Below, in pieces: positions 51,165 to 60,150 of a DNA stretch of 64,000 bases. The position numbers and the translations under genes are program-made. The stretch covers positions 1 through 64,000 of the forward strand of contig JBBRNO010000012.1 in the NCBI GenBank assembly GCA_038230275.1, read 5' to 3'. A model generated the notes under the pieces. The model made no database searches and had not been told where the DNA came from. It saw only the letters and a list, made by a program, of their open reading frames with translations. Position 1 is the first letter of the stretch. Every line of letters begins with the position of its first letter. Source of the stretch: JANXXV01 sp038230275 (GTDB taxonomy: Bacteria > Acidobacteriota > Terriglobia > Bryobacterales > Bryobacteraceae).

Positions 51165-52075
51165 CAAGAAACCGCCGGCAGTCTGCTTGCAGCCAGCTTC
51201 GCGTGGGGGTGAACATTGCGGCGAACCTGAATCGCCAGAGCCACCGAGCAAGCCATGGTTAACGCTCCGGTGGCGACGTGCAGTATGGTCAGCACGACGG
51301 TGGATAGCGGCGTAACCGCACTTTCCGCGCCTTCAATCCGCGCCAGATAAGTCACAATGCCCAGAACCACTTGGATAATCGTGATTCCCATCAACGCCCA
51401 GGAGGTCCGGGTCAGCATGGCATGCGAACCGAACTGTGCCAGTACAAACACCGCCACGGTGATGAGAAATCCCGTGACGAAAATGGCGCCGATGATGTGC
51501 GGCATCACGGTGAACGCCCGATGGCGGTAACCCGCGCCCAACGCCAGTTGTATCAGCACGAAGACCGGGGCCGAGAGAGCCAGCGCGCGCATGGACGGCC
51601 AGCCCGAATCTTCCACAACGGTGGGGCCGCGCTTCCACGATGGAGACGTAAAGATGGCGATGGCGACCGTAGTCGAGAAGAACAGTTGGGCCAGGCAAGC
51701 GTGGCTGATGCTAACCGGCTTCGGCAGCATGTACTTCACCGTCATCCCGCCCAGTACGCCCTGCACGATGACGGCGGCCAGCGCGCCCAGTCCCAGATAG
51801 CGCATCCATTGCCGGTCTTCCACTCGCCATAGCCAGACCGCCATGATGACTGTAAGGAATCCCACCAGCGAGGCGATCATGCGGTGGCCGTGTTCATAGA
51901 ACACACCGCCTTTCATCTCCGGCATGACCTTGCCATAAGATAACGGCCAGTCCGGAACCGAAAGTCCCGCCTGCTTACTGGTTACCGATGCGCCTGCTGC
52001 TACAAGGAGTAAAGTGCAAACCGCTAACAGGATCGCGTAGCGGTGCAACCAAGGTTTTTCCATCCAATGACTCAT
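51164..52075 (-). CDS. ctaA: Haem A synthase (COX15/CtaA family)
   Basis: A 303-residue, eight-helix membrane protein. Family features are GASVTSKQAGLSVPDWPLSYGKVMPEM with the conserved Glu-type loop FYEHGHRMIASLVG (first haem-ligand His), CLAQLFFSTTVAIAI, GAGYRHRAFTVMPHIIGAI and LTILHVATGALTMA in the C-terminal half. It oxidises haem O to haem A. It is the first gene of the haem-copper oxidase assembly run; the oxidase subunits themselves are not in the window. Confidence 0.92.
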   Translation of the reverse strand: MSHWMEKPWLHRYAILLAVCTLLLVAAGASVTSKQAGLSVPDWPLSYGKVMPEMKGGVFYEHGHRMIASLVGFLTVIMAVWLWRVEDRQWMRYLGLGALAAVIVQGVLGGMTVKYMLPKPVSISHACLAQLFFSTTVAIAIFTSPSWKRGPTVVEDSGWPSMRALALSAPVFVLIQLALGAGYRHRAFTVMPHIIGAIFVTGFLITVAVFVLAQFGSHAMLTRTSWALMGITIIQVVLGIVTYLARIEGAESAVTPLSTVVLTILHVATGALTMACSVALAIQVRRNVHPHAKLAASRLPAVS

Positions 52076-52167
52076 GTTACCTCATTGGATGCTCCGGGTC
52101 GGCGGTCGGGTGGGTGAATCGCTTCCTGGCTGACGGAAGATTGGGCCAACGCGGTATGCAGTGTGGT

Positions 52168-52419
52168 ATGACTAAAGGTATGAAGACCGCGATCTCGGTT
52201 GACGACACACTTATGGAACAAGCTGACCAAGCCGCCCGCGCCCTGGGGTTGAGTCGCAGCGGTTTGATTGCCGAGGCATTACGCGACTACCTGCGGCAGC
52301 GGGAGCGAACCAACACTACAGAGCGCCTGAATCGGGCGTACGCCGATGCGCCTGGCCCAGCCGAAAAGCGTTTGGTCAGGAAACTACGAACGAAGCTCCC
52401 CGTGCAGGATCGGTGGTGA
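52168..52419 (+). CDS. Ribbon-helix-helix (CopG/Arc-like) antitoxin
   Basis: A small protein of about 83 residues with the RHH pattern: strand MKTAISVDDTLMEQA, then helices DQAARALGLSRSGLIAEALRDYLRQRER, and a C-terminal toxin-binding tail. ATGs at 52156, 52168 and 52180 are all in frame; 52168 is chosen, with 52180 as the usual family start (MKTAISV). It overlaps the toxin gene. RHH antitoxins bind their own promoter and neutralise the toxin, so autoregulation is expected. Confidence 0.82.
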   Translation: MTKGMKTAISVDDTLMEQADQAARALGLSRSGLIAEALRDYLRQRERTNTTERLNRAYADAPGPAEKRLVRKLRTKLPVQDRW

Positions 52420-52766
52420 CTGAGATCCGCCAAGGAGACGTTTTCTGGCTCGACTTTGGCCCGGCTTCTGGTTCCGCGCCAGCCGAGCCGCACCCGTGTG
52501 TGGTAGTGCAGGGCGATGCCTTCAACCGCAGCCGAATCGCCACAACGGTGGTCTGCTTGATCACCTCCAACATGGAGCGTGCCGCCGCACCAGGAAATGT
52601 TCCGCTGCGAATGGGCGACGCCGGCCTGCCCAGGGCGAGCGTGGTGAATGTCTCGCAGCTGGTCACGGTAGACAAAACCGGGCTCGAGGAACGGGTTGGC
52701 CGGCTTCCGGGCTCCGCGCTCGAATCCGTCCTGACAGGACTGCGGCTCCTATTCGAGGGCAACTAA
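52413..52766 (+). CDS. MazF/PemK family mRNA interferase toxin
   Basis: A 117-residue protein with the PemK/MazF fold: IRQGDVFWLDFGPASGSAPAEPHPCVVVQGDAFNRSRIATTVVCLIT, an S1-like stretch NVPLRMGDAGLPRASVVNVSQLVTVDK, and a terminal helix. It cleaves mRNA ribosome-independently at short motifs. The start is GTG (52413 or 52416) and overlaps the antitoxin stop, the usual order for this class of type II toxin-antitoxin system. All core elements are present, so it should be functional. Confidence 0.9.
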   Translation: MVTEIRQGDVFWLDFGPASGSAPAEPHPCVVVQGDAFNRSRIATTVVCLITSNMERAAAPGNVPLRMGDAGLPRASVVNVSQLVTVDKTGLEERVGRLPGSALESVLTGLRLLFEGN

Positions 52767-52833
52767 CTCCTCCTGTCTACACGATTCATAACGGCGGATT
52801 CCCGTGCCTTCGTGCGAAGAGTGTTTCTAGAGC

Positions 52834-55800
52834 CTAGAACGCTAGCCGCAGACCCACTTGCAGCGTCCGCGCACCCGCGCCTTCGGCCGGCTGAGTTGAT
52901 GAAATCCGTCCGAAGCTGCTGTTGGCGGCATTGGCGGCCGGATTGCTAAAGTTGGCATGATTCAGCAGGTTAGTCGCCGAGCCTTCCATTTGGAAGTACC
53001 GCTTCTCGCCAAAGTAGAACTTCTTTTGCAGCTTGGCGGAGGCGATCACCGTGCCAGGTCCAATCAGTTGTCCAGGTCCAACATTCCCAAACCGGCCCGA
53101 GTTCGATGGCACCACGGCGAACGCCGCCCTGTTCCACCAGTTCGTCAATGTTCTTTGGCCGGCTGGCAGATTACCATAGCTCGTTCCGGTGTAATCCGGC
53201 CGGTCATTGGCACGCCCAGTCAAGTTGGTCCCGCTAGGATCGGTGCCGCTGGTGGTCGGCGTCAGAAACTGTCCGGTCTGCCACAGGAAGATTCCCGCAA
53301 GATCCCATCCCGCCACCGCAGCTTTAGCCACATGCCCGGCGGCGTTGGACGGCGTCCATTCCTTCGCGAACGGAATCGAGTAGGTACTGGTAGTCAGCCA
53401 GCGGTGCCGCCGCGCGCCGGAGATGTTGCCATAGTCGAGCGTAAGATTGAAGCGGTCGGTTGGAACCGAACCTGCCTCCCCGGCGAAATTCGTCCCGTTC
53501 GATCCATTCGCATTGCTGAGGTTCTTCGCCCAAAGCCACGAGCTTTGGAAGGCAAGGTTATTCGAAAAGCGCTTGTTCACTTCCGTGGTCAGCGCATTGT
53601 ATTTTGCCGCGGCAATCGGATCGCGGCTATATACGATGGCCCAGTTCGGATACGGACGTCCCAGCTTCGCCGCCGTGTACCCCAGCGTATTCACTCGAAC
53701 CTGATTCAAGTCGGGACTGGCGTAAAGCTTGATGGTATGGGAGCCGGTGTAAGTAACTCGGAGTCCGGTGTTCCAACCCAGATCGCGCTCCACGGTGAGG
53801 TTCCACTGCTGCACGTAGGGGTCAGGAGCATTGATGGCGTTGCCCCGGCGGAAATCGGCATTGCCAACAGCAGTGACCGATCCAACTCCCGCACCGAACG
53901 GAGTGGGGAACGCCAGTTGCGGAACGCCATTCACGGTGGAGTTCGTGTAGGACCTGGTGTCGGAGGTATGAATGCCCGTCAGCGAGTAGAACACAGCGCC
54001 CAGAATTGTCACTGAGAACACACCGTAGCCGCCGCGGATCACCGTCCGGTCTCCGAACGGCCGGTATGCGAAGCCGATGCGCGGCATGAAGTTGTTCTTG
54101 TCCGTATAGCGCAGATTTTCCGGAATGCCCGCTTCCTTAGCGGTGATAATCGGAGTGCCTCCGATGGTCGCCCTGAACTGTGGGGACGTCAGCGCCAGCG
54201 AGGCGGCATTTGGGACAATCACCCGGCCGCCCGGAAAGTTCCGGTCGAAGTTTGCCAGTTGCAGCGTGTCATCCACGAAGGGCGGATGGAACTCATACCG
54301 CACGCCGTAAGCTAACGTCAGCTTTGAGCTGAGCTTGAAATCGTCCTGCGCGTAGTAGCCTTGGTGATTCGTGGAACCGTTGATGTCCGGACTGGTGTTG
54401 GCCACGCGGGTGGAGTTCGGAAAGCCGAGCAGAAAATCGGCGAAGTCGTTGCCGGAATATTGCCCGTTGAAACGGTACTCGCCCAGATCGTCGCCGGAGA
54501 AGAAGGAGATGTTATCCGACGTCCGCAGGTGCCGGATGTCGGCGCCAAACTTGAACGTATGGCGTCCTCTGGACCACGTCACATTGTCGGTGAACTGAAT
54601 AGTGCGGCTGGTTTGGCGAAAGCCGCGCGCATTGCCGGTACCTACAAACGGTCCGCTGAAGCCGAAGTCCGGGACACTCGCGACCTTCGGAGGGTCGCTG
54701 CGGATTCCGACGATCCCCAAATCCTTTACCAGCGAGGGGCCATCGAAGTCCGCGCCGCCGACACCGAAATCTCTGCCGCGGGCGCGGTCAGTGAATCCAG
54801 AGCGGAATTCATTCATCAGGTTTGCGCGCAGCACATAGTTATAGGAGACCACCATCGTCTTGCCTTTTTCCGGGGCGCGGTCATCACCCAGTGTGGTCAA
54901 CGCAAGTGGCGTAGCGCGGACGATGTTCTTGTAGGAATAGCGCGCGAAGACCATCTGTTTGTCGTTGAAATACTGATCGCCGCGCAGGTCATATTGGTTA
55001 TTGGTGTTGCCGCCGGATTTCAGCACCGTGTAGTTCGGGGTATTGATCCGGTCGCCAGGAAGAATCTGCCGCGGATACAGTTTGTCCAGCACCTTGAGCG
55101 ACACCGGACTGATGCGGTTGGCGGGGATGATGTTGCCCGGAAACGGCGTGCCCGTGGCGGACGAGCCGGTCAATGGATCTCGAATCACCGTGGCCACGCT
55201 GGAAAGATTACCGCTTCGGTAGCTGTCCGGCGGCACCGTTGTGTTGATCAATGTCTGCGCCCGGTAGCGCAAGCCTTCGTAGTCGCCGAAGATGAACGTC
55301 TTGTTTTTGATGACCGGCCCACCGGCGGAGAAACCGAAATCGTTGGACACTTTGAAGGGAGCTCCTTGCTTCGGCGAGAAGAAGTCCCGCGCGTCGAACG
55401 CTCCGTTCTGGTGATACCAGTAAGCGCTGCCGTGATACTCGTTCGTGCCGCCGCGCGACGTGGTCGTAATATCGCCAACCTGCGAAAACTCGGCGTTGTT
55501 GCTGATGGTGCTCACCTTGATCTCACCGATGGCATCGCCGGAAGGGAAAGTGTCAGTCATTGCGCCGTTGCTGCGTACGTCAATAGTGGAGATTCCGTCC
55601 ACCGAAGTGGTCAGCATGAAGGGCATGCCGCCGGCCAGCGACAGCGTCGGAGGGTTGCCGTTACTTGGCTGGACGCCAGGAGTGAACGAGATGGCCGAAT
55701 ACACCGAATTGGTCGAACCCGCCCGGAAGTTCACCGGGATCTGCTGGATCTGTTCGATCGACTTGGAATCCACAATGGTCGCTTGGTCGGTGGTGATCAC

Positions 55801-56169
55801 CTGCCGTGCGGACGTGACTAACACCTCGGTGGCGGTCCCCTGCAACTCGAGCTTTGCATCCACACGGGCAATTTCGCGGGCACGCACAGCAACCAGCTTC
55901 GTTAACGCCGTGCGGAAGCCGGAGCTCTCCACCGTCACCTCGTAAATGCCCGCGTCGAGGTTAAGAGCGGAGTAGTTGCCATCGGCATCGGTGGTCACTT
56001 TGCGCGTGTCGCCGGTGCCGGTGTTCTTAGCAGAAACACTGGCGCCCGCAATTACTGCTCCGGTGGGATCCACCACCGTCCCACGGATTTCCCCAAACGT
56101 CGACTGGGCGTTGAGAGACATCGCGAACAGCGAACTCAACACCATCAAGATCAAAATTCTTCGGTTCAT
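52834..56169 (-). CDS. TonB-dependent receptor, Oar-like, with N-terminal carboxypeptidase-regulatory domain
   Basis: A 1111-residue outer-membrane protein. The ATG at 56169 is chosen because GGGGAGG lies 5 bases upstream and a signal peptide follows (NRRILILMVLSSLFAMSLNAQ). The CarboxypepD_reg domain is at ~25-105 (GEIRGTVVDPTGAVIAGASVSAKNTGTGD, VTVESSGFRTAL), then the plug (QVITTDQATIVDSKSIEQIQQIP, GDITTTSRGGTNEYHGSAYWYHQNGAFDARDFF), then a ~22-strand barrel ending in GLRLAF. This expanded family imports large organic ligands in Acidobacteriota. The ligand is unknown; no neighbouring sugar or iron genes point to one. Confidence 0.9.
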   Translation of the reverse strand: MNRRILILMVLSSLFAMSLNAQSTFGEIRGTVVDPTGAVIAGASVSAKNTGTGDTRKVTTDADGNYSALNLDAGIYEVTVESSGFRTALTKLVAVRAREIARVDAKLELQGTATEVLVTSARQVITTDQATIVDSKSIEQIQQIPVNFRAGSTNSVYSAISFTPGVQPSNGNPPTLSLAGGMPFMLTTSVDGISTIDVRSNGAMTDTFPSGDAIGEIKVSTISNNAEFSQVGDITTTSRGGTNEYHGSAYWYHQNGAFDARDFFSPKQGAPFKVSNDFGFSAGGPVIKNKTFIFGDYEGLRYRAQTLINTTVPPDSYRSGNLSSVATVIRDPLTGSSATGTPFPGNIIPANRISPVSLKVLDKLYPRQILPGDRINTPNYTVLKSGGNTNNQYDLRGDQYFNDKQMVFARYSYKNIVRATPLALTTLGDDRAPEKGKTMVVSYNYVLRANLMNEFRSGFTDRARGRDFGVGGADFDGPSLVKDLGIVGIRSDPPKVASVPDFGFSGPFVGTGNARGFRQTSRTIQFTDNVTWSRGRHTFKFGADIRHLRTSDNISFFSGDDLGEYRFNGQYSGNDFADFLLGFPNSTRVANTSPDINGSTNHQGYYAQDDFKLSSKLTLAYGVRYEFHPPFVDDTLQLANFDRNFPGGRVIVPNAASLALTSPQFRATIGGTPIITAKEAGIPENLRYTDKNNFMPRIGFAYRPFGDRTVIRGGYGVFSVTILGAVFYSLTGIHTSDTRSYTNSTVNGVPQLAFPTPFGAGVGSVTAVGNADFRRGNAINAPDPYVQQWNLTVERDLGWNTGLRVTYTGSHTIKLYASPDLNQVRVNTLGYTAAKLGRPYPNWAIVYSRDPIAAAKYNALTTEVNKRFSNNLAFQSSWLWAKNLSNANGSNGTNFAGEAGSVPTDRFNLTLDYGNISGARRHRWLTTSTYSIPFAKEWTPSNAAGHVAKAAVAGWDLAGIFLWQTGQFLTPTTSGTDPSGTNLTGRANDRPDYTGTSYGNLPAGQRTLTNWWNRAAFAVVPSNSGRFGNVGPGQLIGPGTVIASAKLQKKFYFGEKRYFQMEGSATNLLNHANFSNPAANAANSSFGRISSTQPAEGAGARTLQVGLRLAF

Positions 56170-56258
56170 GTGTTCCTCCCCAAGTAGCAAAGCGTTTGGT
56201 AAAGAGTAGCACGACAGGGTGCGGGTGAATATGACGGTTCGATTAAACAGGAAGACTT

Positions 56259-57374
56259 CTAGAAAGCTAGCCTGTATAGCGCCAGCAGGTCTTCCTGAGT
56301 GCAGGGGCGCGGATTCAGTTGGTGGCATCCGTCCTCGAATGCTTTGGCGGCCAGCATGGGAAGCGATTCTTCGGTGATGCCGTGATCTTGGAGCCGCGGC
56401 GCAATGTTGAGAATCCGGTTCAGCTCACGGACATGCTCAATGGCATCGCTGACGCCGAACGCCTGCGCCAGATCCTTTAAGCGCTGTTCGCAGAATGGCT
56501 TGTTGAACTCCAATACGACGGGCAACAGTACGGCATTCGTCGTTCCGTGGTGCATCCCGAATTCGGTGGAAAGCGGATGCGCCAGAGAGTGCGTCGCGCC
56601 CAGGCCTTTCTGGAATGCGATGGCGCCCATCATGGAAGCCAGCATCATGTTGCCGCGGGCCTCGATGTCTTTCGGGTCCTTGGTGACGCGCGGCAGATTG
56701 TCCGATGCCAGCTTCGCGCCACCCAGTGCGATGGCATCGCAGATGGGCTGGAAGCCTTTGGAGATATACGCCTCCACGTTGTGCGTGAACGCATCCATGC
56801 CTGTCCCGGCGGTGATGTGCTGGGGCATGTCGACCGTCAGATCCGGGTCATCCAAGGCTAGCGCCGGAATCAGGCGCGGGCTGAAGATCACCGTCTTGCG
56901 ATTCGTCTTGGCGATGGTGATGACCGTAGAGCGGCCGACTTCGCTTCCGGTACCGGCCGTGGTGGCCACCGCGATGAACGGCGGGATGGGACCGGTGATC
57001 TTGTTGCCGCCGTCAATCAAGTCATCGTACTCGGCCAGGTCCAGAGCATGTGACGTCTTGAACGCAATTGCCTTGGCGGCATCAATCGGCGAACCGCCGC
57101 CGACTCCCACCACGCCGTCGCACTTCTCGCGGTGATAGGCCTCCACGCCGTCCAGCACGTTCTTCTCAGTTGGATTCGGGTCCACGCTGGAAAACACCGG
57201 GGCATCCGGCATGAAGCCGCGGATGCGCGCGAACACAGCCGTGTTCACCAGACCGCGGTCGGTGACCACCAGCGGCCGCTTTACGCCTCGCTTGGCAAGC
57301 TCCTCCGGCAGCTTCTCAATGGCGCCGGAACCAAACAGGATCGTTGTCGGAAAGGAAAAAGTAGAAAGGCTCAT
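56259..57374 (-). CDS. Iron-containing alcohol dehydrogenase
   Basis: A 371-residue group III alcohol dehydrogenase. Motifs are GVGGGSPIDAAKA near residue 95, GTGMDAFTHNVEAY (metal-binding Asp and first His), LGATHSLAHPLS and MHHGTTNAVLL (further His ligands). It fits the FucO/EutG/DhaT-like branch that reduces short aldehydes to alcohols or runs the reverse. Last gene of the APC-ALDH-GS-ADH operon; its ATG overlaps the GS stop as ATGA. It could reduce or oxidise the same aldehyde handled by the aldehyde dehydrogenase, or lactaldehyde made by the nearby microcompartment aldolase. Confidence 0.9.
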   Translation of the reverse strand: MSLSTFSFPTTILFGSGAIEKLPEELAKRGVKRPLVVTDRGLVNTAVFARIRGFMPDAPVFSSVDPNPTEKNVLDGVEAYHREKCDGVVGVGGGSPIDAAKAIAFKTSHALDLAEYDDLIDGGNKITGPIPPFIAVATTAGTGSEVGRSTVITIAKTNRKTVIFSPRLIPALALDDPDLTVDMPQHITAGTGMDAFTHNVEAYISKGFQPICDAIALGGAKLASDNLPRVTKDPKDIEARGNMMLASMMGAIAFQKGLGATHSLAHPLSTEFGMHHGTTNAVLLPVVLEFNKPFCEQRLKDLAQAFGVSDAIEHVRELNRILNIAPRLQDHGITEESLPMLAAKAFEDGCHQLNPRPCTQEDLLALYRLAF

Positions 57375-58711
57375 ATGGATTCGAAATAGCGTGTCAGTTC
57401 CCAGTCGGTAACTGCTTTCTCAAACTGCCGGACTTCCCACTCGCGCGTGGCTGCGTAGTGGTCGACAAACTCATCGCCAAACCATTTGCGGGCCATGGCG
57501 CTAGTGCGGAACAGCTTCACCGCGTCAGCCAGATTCTTGGGCAGCGGCGCATCGGACGGCGCGGCGTAAGCGTTCGTGACGGGAGCCGGCGGAACCAGCT
57601 TGCGCTCAATTCCTTCGAGGCCCGCGGCGAGCGAGGCAGCCATGGCCAGGTACGGATTGATGTCCGCACCCGAAAGACGAAGCTCAACGCGGCTGGACTT
57701 CGCAGTGCCCGCGATGGAACGCACGGCGGTGGTTCGCGTGTCCTCACCCCAAGTCGCGTTGACCGGCGCCCAGGTTCCCGGCACCGTCCGTTTGTACGAA
57801 TTGATGGTCGGGCAAACCAGGCACATCAGTTCCGGCAGGTACGTGGTCAAGCCGGCGATGTACCGGGCCAAAGTCTCGCCCTGGTAGAACAGGTTCGTGT
57901 CCTGGCTCCAGAGGCTTTGGTGGATATGCCCGCTGGACCCGGCCAGTTCCGCATTCCATTTGGCCATGAACGTTGCGGTCAAACCGTGGCGCGAGGCAAT
58001 CTCCTTCATGGCCGTTTTGAAGAGAGCGGCTTTGTCGGCGGCCTTCAGACCAGAGTCCACGGCGATGGCCGCCTCGTAAACTCCCGGACCCGTTTCGGTG
58101 TGAAAGCCCTCCAGTGGAACATCGAAGGCGGCCATGTTTTCCAGGATGTCCGTAACCAGCTCGGCATTCTGCGACGCCCGCAGGACGCTGTAGCCGAAGC
58201 TGCCGGGCGAAATTGGAGTGAGTCCGCGAAAACCCTTGGCACGCAGAGTATCCGGACTTTCGCGGAATAGCCAGAACTCATACTCAGCGGCGAAGCTGGC
58301 CTTGAAGCCGCGCTCATCGGCGGTCTTTAACACACTGCGAAAGAGCTGCCGCGGCGATAGTGACAGCGGAGTGCCTTCCTTGCTCAGCAGGTCGAGCAGG
58401 AAGAACGCAGTGCCGGGTTCCCAGGGGATGAGGCGGAAGCTATCCAGGTCTATGATGGCCAGCGCGTCCGGATAGCTGGTGTGCCAGCCGGTGAACTTCA
58501 CGTTGTCCAGCAGCACGTCGCCGATGTCCCAACCGAAGATAACGTCGCAGAATCCCAGGCCCGATTCGGCCGCGGAGTAGAACTTGTCGAGGCTGATGTA
58601 CTTGCCGCGCAACACGCTGTCCAGGTCGAAAGCTCCCACTTTGACACGACGGATTTGGGCGGCCTCAAAACGCTGGCGAAGGTCGGCGATGGTGGTCAAA
58701 GCGCCACCCAC
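57371..58711 (-). CDS. Glutamine-synthetase-like gamma-glutamyl ligase
   Basis: A 446-residue GS-fold enzyme. Metal and ATP sites are visible: AAEYEFWLFRE, the HTETGPGVYEAAI stretch, GSSGHIHQSLW, and RVELRLSGADINPYLAMAA. The region that carries the adenylylated Tyr in true GlnA (LYDLP) reads as SDAPLPKNLADAV, so it lacks that control site. These traits, and its neighbours, place it with PuuA/IpuC/GlnA4-type ligases that join glutamate to an amine using ATP. The start is GTG at 58711; a TTG at 58699 overlapping the ALDH stop is an alternative. The amine is unknown. Confidence 0.85.
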   Translation of the reverse strand: MGGALTTIADLRQRFEAAQIRRVKVGAFDLDSVLRGKYISLDKFYSAAESGLGFCDVIFGWDIGDVLLDNVKFTGWHTSYPDALAIIDLDSFRLIPWEPGTAFFLLDLLSKEGTPLSLSPRQLFRSVLKTADERGFKASFAAEYEFWLFRESPDTLRAKGFRGLTPISPGSFGYSVLRASQNAELVTDILENMAAFDVPLEGFHTETGPGVYEAAIAVDSGLKAADKAALFKTAMKEIASRHGLTATFMAKWNAELAGSSGHIHQSLWSQDTNLFYQGETLARYIAGLTTYLPELMCLVCPTINSYKRTVPGTWAPVNATWGEDTRTTAVRSIAGTAKSSRVELRLSGADINPYLAMAASLAAGLEGIERKLVPPAPVTNAYAAPSDAPLPKNLADAVKLFRTSAMARKWFGDEFVDHYAATREWEVRQFEKAVTDWELTRYFESI

Positions 58712-60150
58712 ACCGACTTGACGTTGGTGTACTGATCGAGGGCGTAGGCGCCCAAATCGCGCCCGAATCCACTCTGCTTGTAGCCGCCGAAGGGAGAGGC
58801 GCTGTCGAATCCGTTATAGGTGTTGATCCACACCGAGCCGGCTTTGATCTGGTTGGCGATGCGGTGCGCGAGTGTGATGTCTTTCGTCCATACCGCGGAG
58901 ACCAGGCCATAGATGGTGGAGTTGGCGATCTGCACGGCATCGGCTTCATCGGTGAACTTGATGGCACTCAGCACCGGGCCGAATATCTCTTCCTGGGCAA
59001 TCTTGGAATCCGGTTTCACATCGGCGAATACGGTTGGCTTGACGAAGAAGCCCTTGGCCTTTGCGCCTTCGACGTCACGCTCGCCGCCGCACAGCAGCCT
59101 GGCGCCGGAATCTTTCCCCGACTGGATGTAGCCGAGGATGCGTTCCATCTGCGCGCCGGAGATCTGCGAACCCATTTCCGATTTCGGATCCAGGGGATCG
59201 CCGACCTTCATGGCCTTCGCCTTTTCGGCCAGACGGCCGGCGAACTCGTCATGGATATCGGCATGCAGCAACAGCCGCGATCCGGAACTGCAGACTTCGC
59301 CCTTGTTGGCGAAGATGCCCCAGAAGGCGGACTTCAGAGCGCCTTCGATGTCGGCATCGGGGAAGACGATGTTCGGATTCTTGCCGCCGAGTTCCAGACT
59401 GATCCGCTTGAGGTTCGACTCAGCCGAAGCCTTCAGCAGTGCGCGGGCGGTGCGGATGCTTCCGGTGAAGCTGATCTTGTCCACGTCCATGTGCAGCGAG
59501 AGCGCGGCACCGGTGGTTTGACCATAGCCGGTGACCACGTTCAGCACGCCGTTGGGGATACCGGCTTCGACGCCGTATTCAGCGATCTTCAGCGCGGTGA
59601 GCGGAGTGAGTTCCGAGGGCTTCACCACGATGGAACAGCCGCAGGCCAGGGCCGGAGCGATCTTCCACATGGCAATGGCGCTGGGGTAGTTCCACGGCAC
59701 GATGGCACCGACGACGCCAACCGGTTCGCGGAGCGTGTAGTTCAGGTACGGCCCATCCACCGGGATGGTTTCCCCGTAGATGCGGCGCACCCAGCCGGCG
59801 TAGTAGCGAAGGGCGTCAATGGCCGGGGCTACGTCGGCGCGGAGGGCTTCTTTCAGCGTCTTCCCGTTTTCGGCGGATTCCAGTGCCGCCAGTTCCTGTT
59901 TGTGGGCTTCCAGGATGTCGGCAAAGCGCCACATGATGCGTTCTTTCTCCGATGAATCCTTACCGCGCCAAGCTTTGTTTTCGAAGCTGGCGCGGGCGGC
60001 GGCTACCGCGCGGTCTACGTCTTCAGATGTAGCATCGGGCACGGTGGTGATGGTTTCCCCGGTGGCAGGATTGACCACGGGAATCTGTATGGTGCCGGTG
60101 GAGTCCTCAGCACGGCCGTTGATGAATAGTTTTGTCATGGCTTCGACCAT
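58696..60150 (-). CDS. NAD(P)-dependent aldehyde dehydrogenase
   Basis: A 484-residue classical aldehyde dehydrogenase (ALDH superfamily). Signature elements are VVGAIVPWNYPSAIAMWKIAPALACG, KISFTGSIRTAR, SLELGGKNPNIVF with the general-base Glu, NKGEVCSSGSRLLL with the catalytic Cys, and EIFGPVL. It lacks the CoA-acylating PduP/EutE layout, so it yields a free acid. The ATG at 60150 has AAAGG 6 bases upstream; an ATG at 60138 in an ATGA overlap with the permease stop is possible. With the GS-like ligase it fits oxidation of a gamma-glutamyl aldehyde, as PuuC does. Confidence 0.92.
   Translation of the reverse strand: MVEAMTKLFINGRAEDSTGTIQIPVVNPATGETITTVPDATSEDVDRAVAAARASFENKAWRGKDSSEKERIMWRFADILEAHKQELAALESAENGKTLKEALRADVAPAIDALRYYAGWVRRIYGETIPVDGPYLNYTLREPVGVVGAIVPWNYPSAIAMWKIAPALACGCSIVVKPSELTPLTALKIAEYGVEAGIPNGVLNVVTGYGQTTGAALSLHMDVDKISFTGSIRTARALLKASAESNLKRISLELGGKNPNIVFPDADIEGALKSAFWGIFANKGEVCSSGSRLLLHADIHDEFAGRLAEKAKAMKVGDPLDPKSEMGSQISGAQMERILGYIQSGKDSGARLLCGGERDVEGAKAKGFFVKPTVFADVKPDSKIAQEEIFGPVLSAIKFTDEADAVQIANSTIYGLVSAVWTKDITLAHRIANQIKAGSVWINTYNGFDSASPFGGYKQSGFGRDLGAYALDQYTNVKSVWVAL

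Noticed and set aside
54361..55821. 486-residue plus-strand open frame
   Set aside because: Entirely antisense to the TonB receptor; composition is that of a shadow frame, with no domain or signal.
57371..58711. Housekeeping glutamine synthetase glnA
   Set aside because: The adenylylation Tyr region is missing and the gene is locked in an operon with amine permease and aldehyde dehydrogenase.
58696..60150. PduP/EutE-type CoA-acylating aldehyde dehydrogenase of the microcompartment
   Set aside because: Sequence has the classical ALDH Cys/Glu motifs and length, no N-terminal encapsulation helix, and no CoA-acylating family text.
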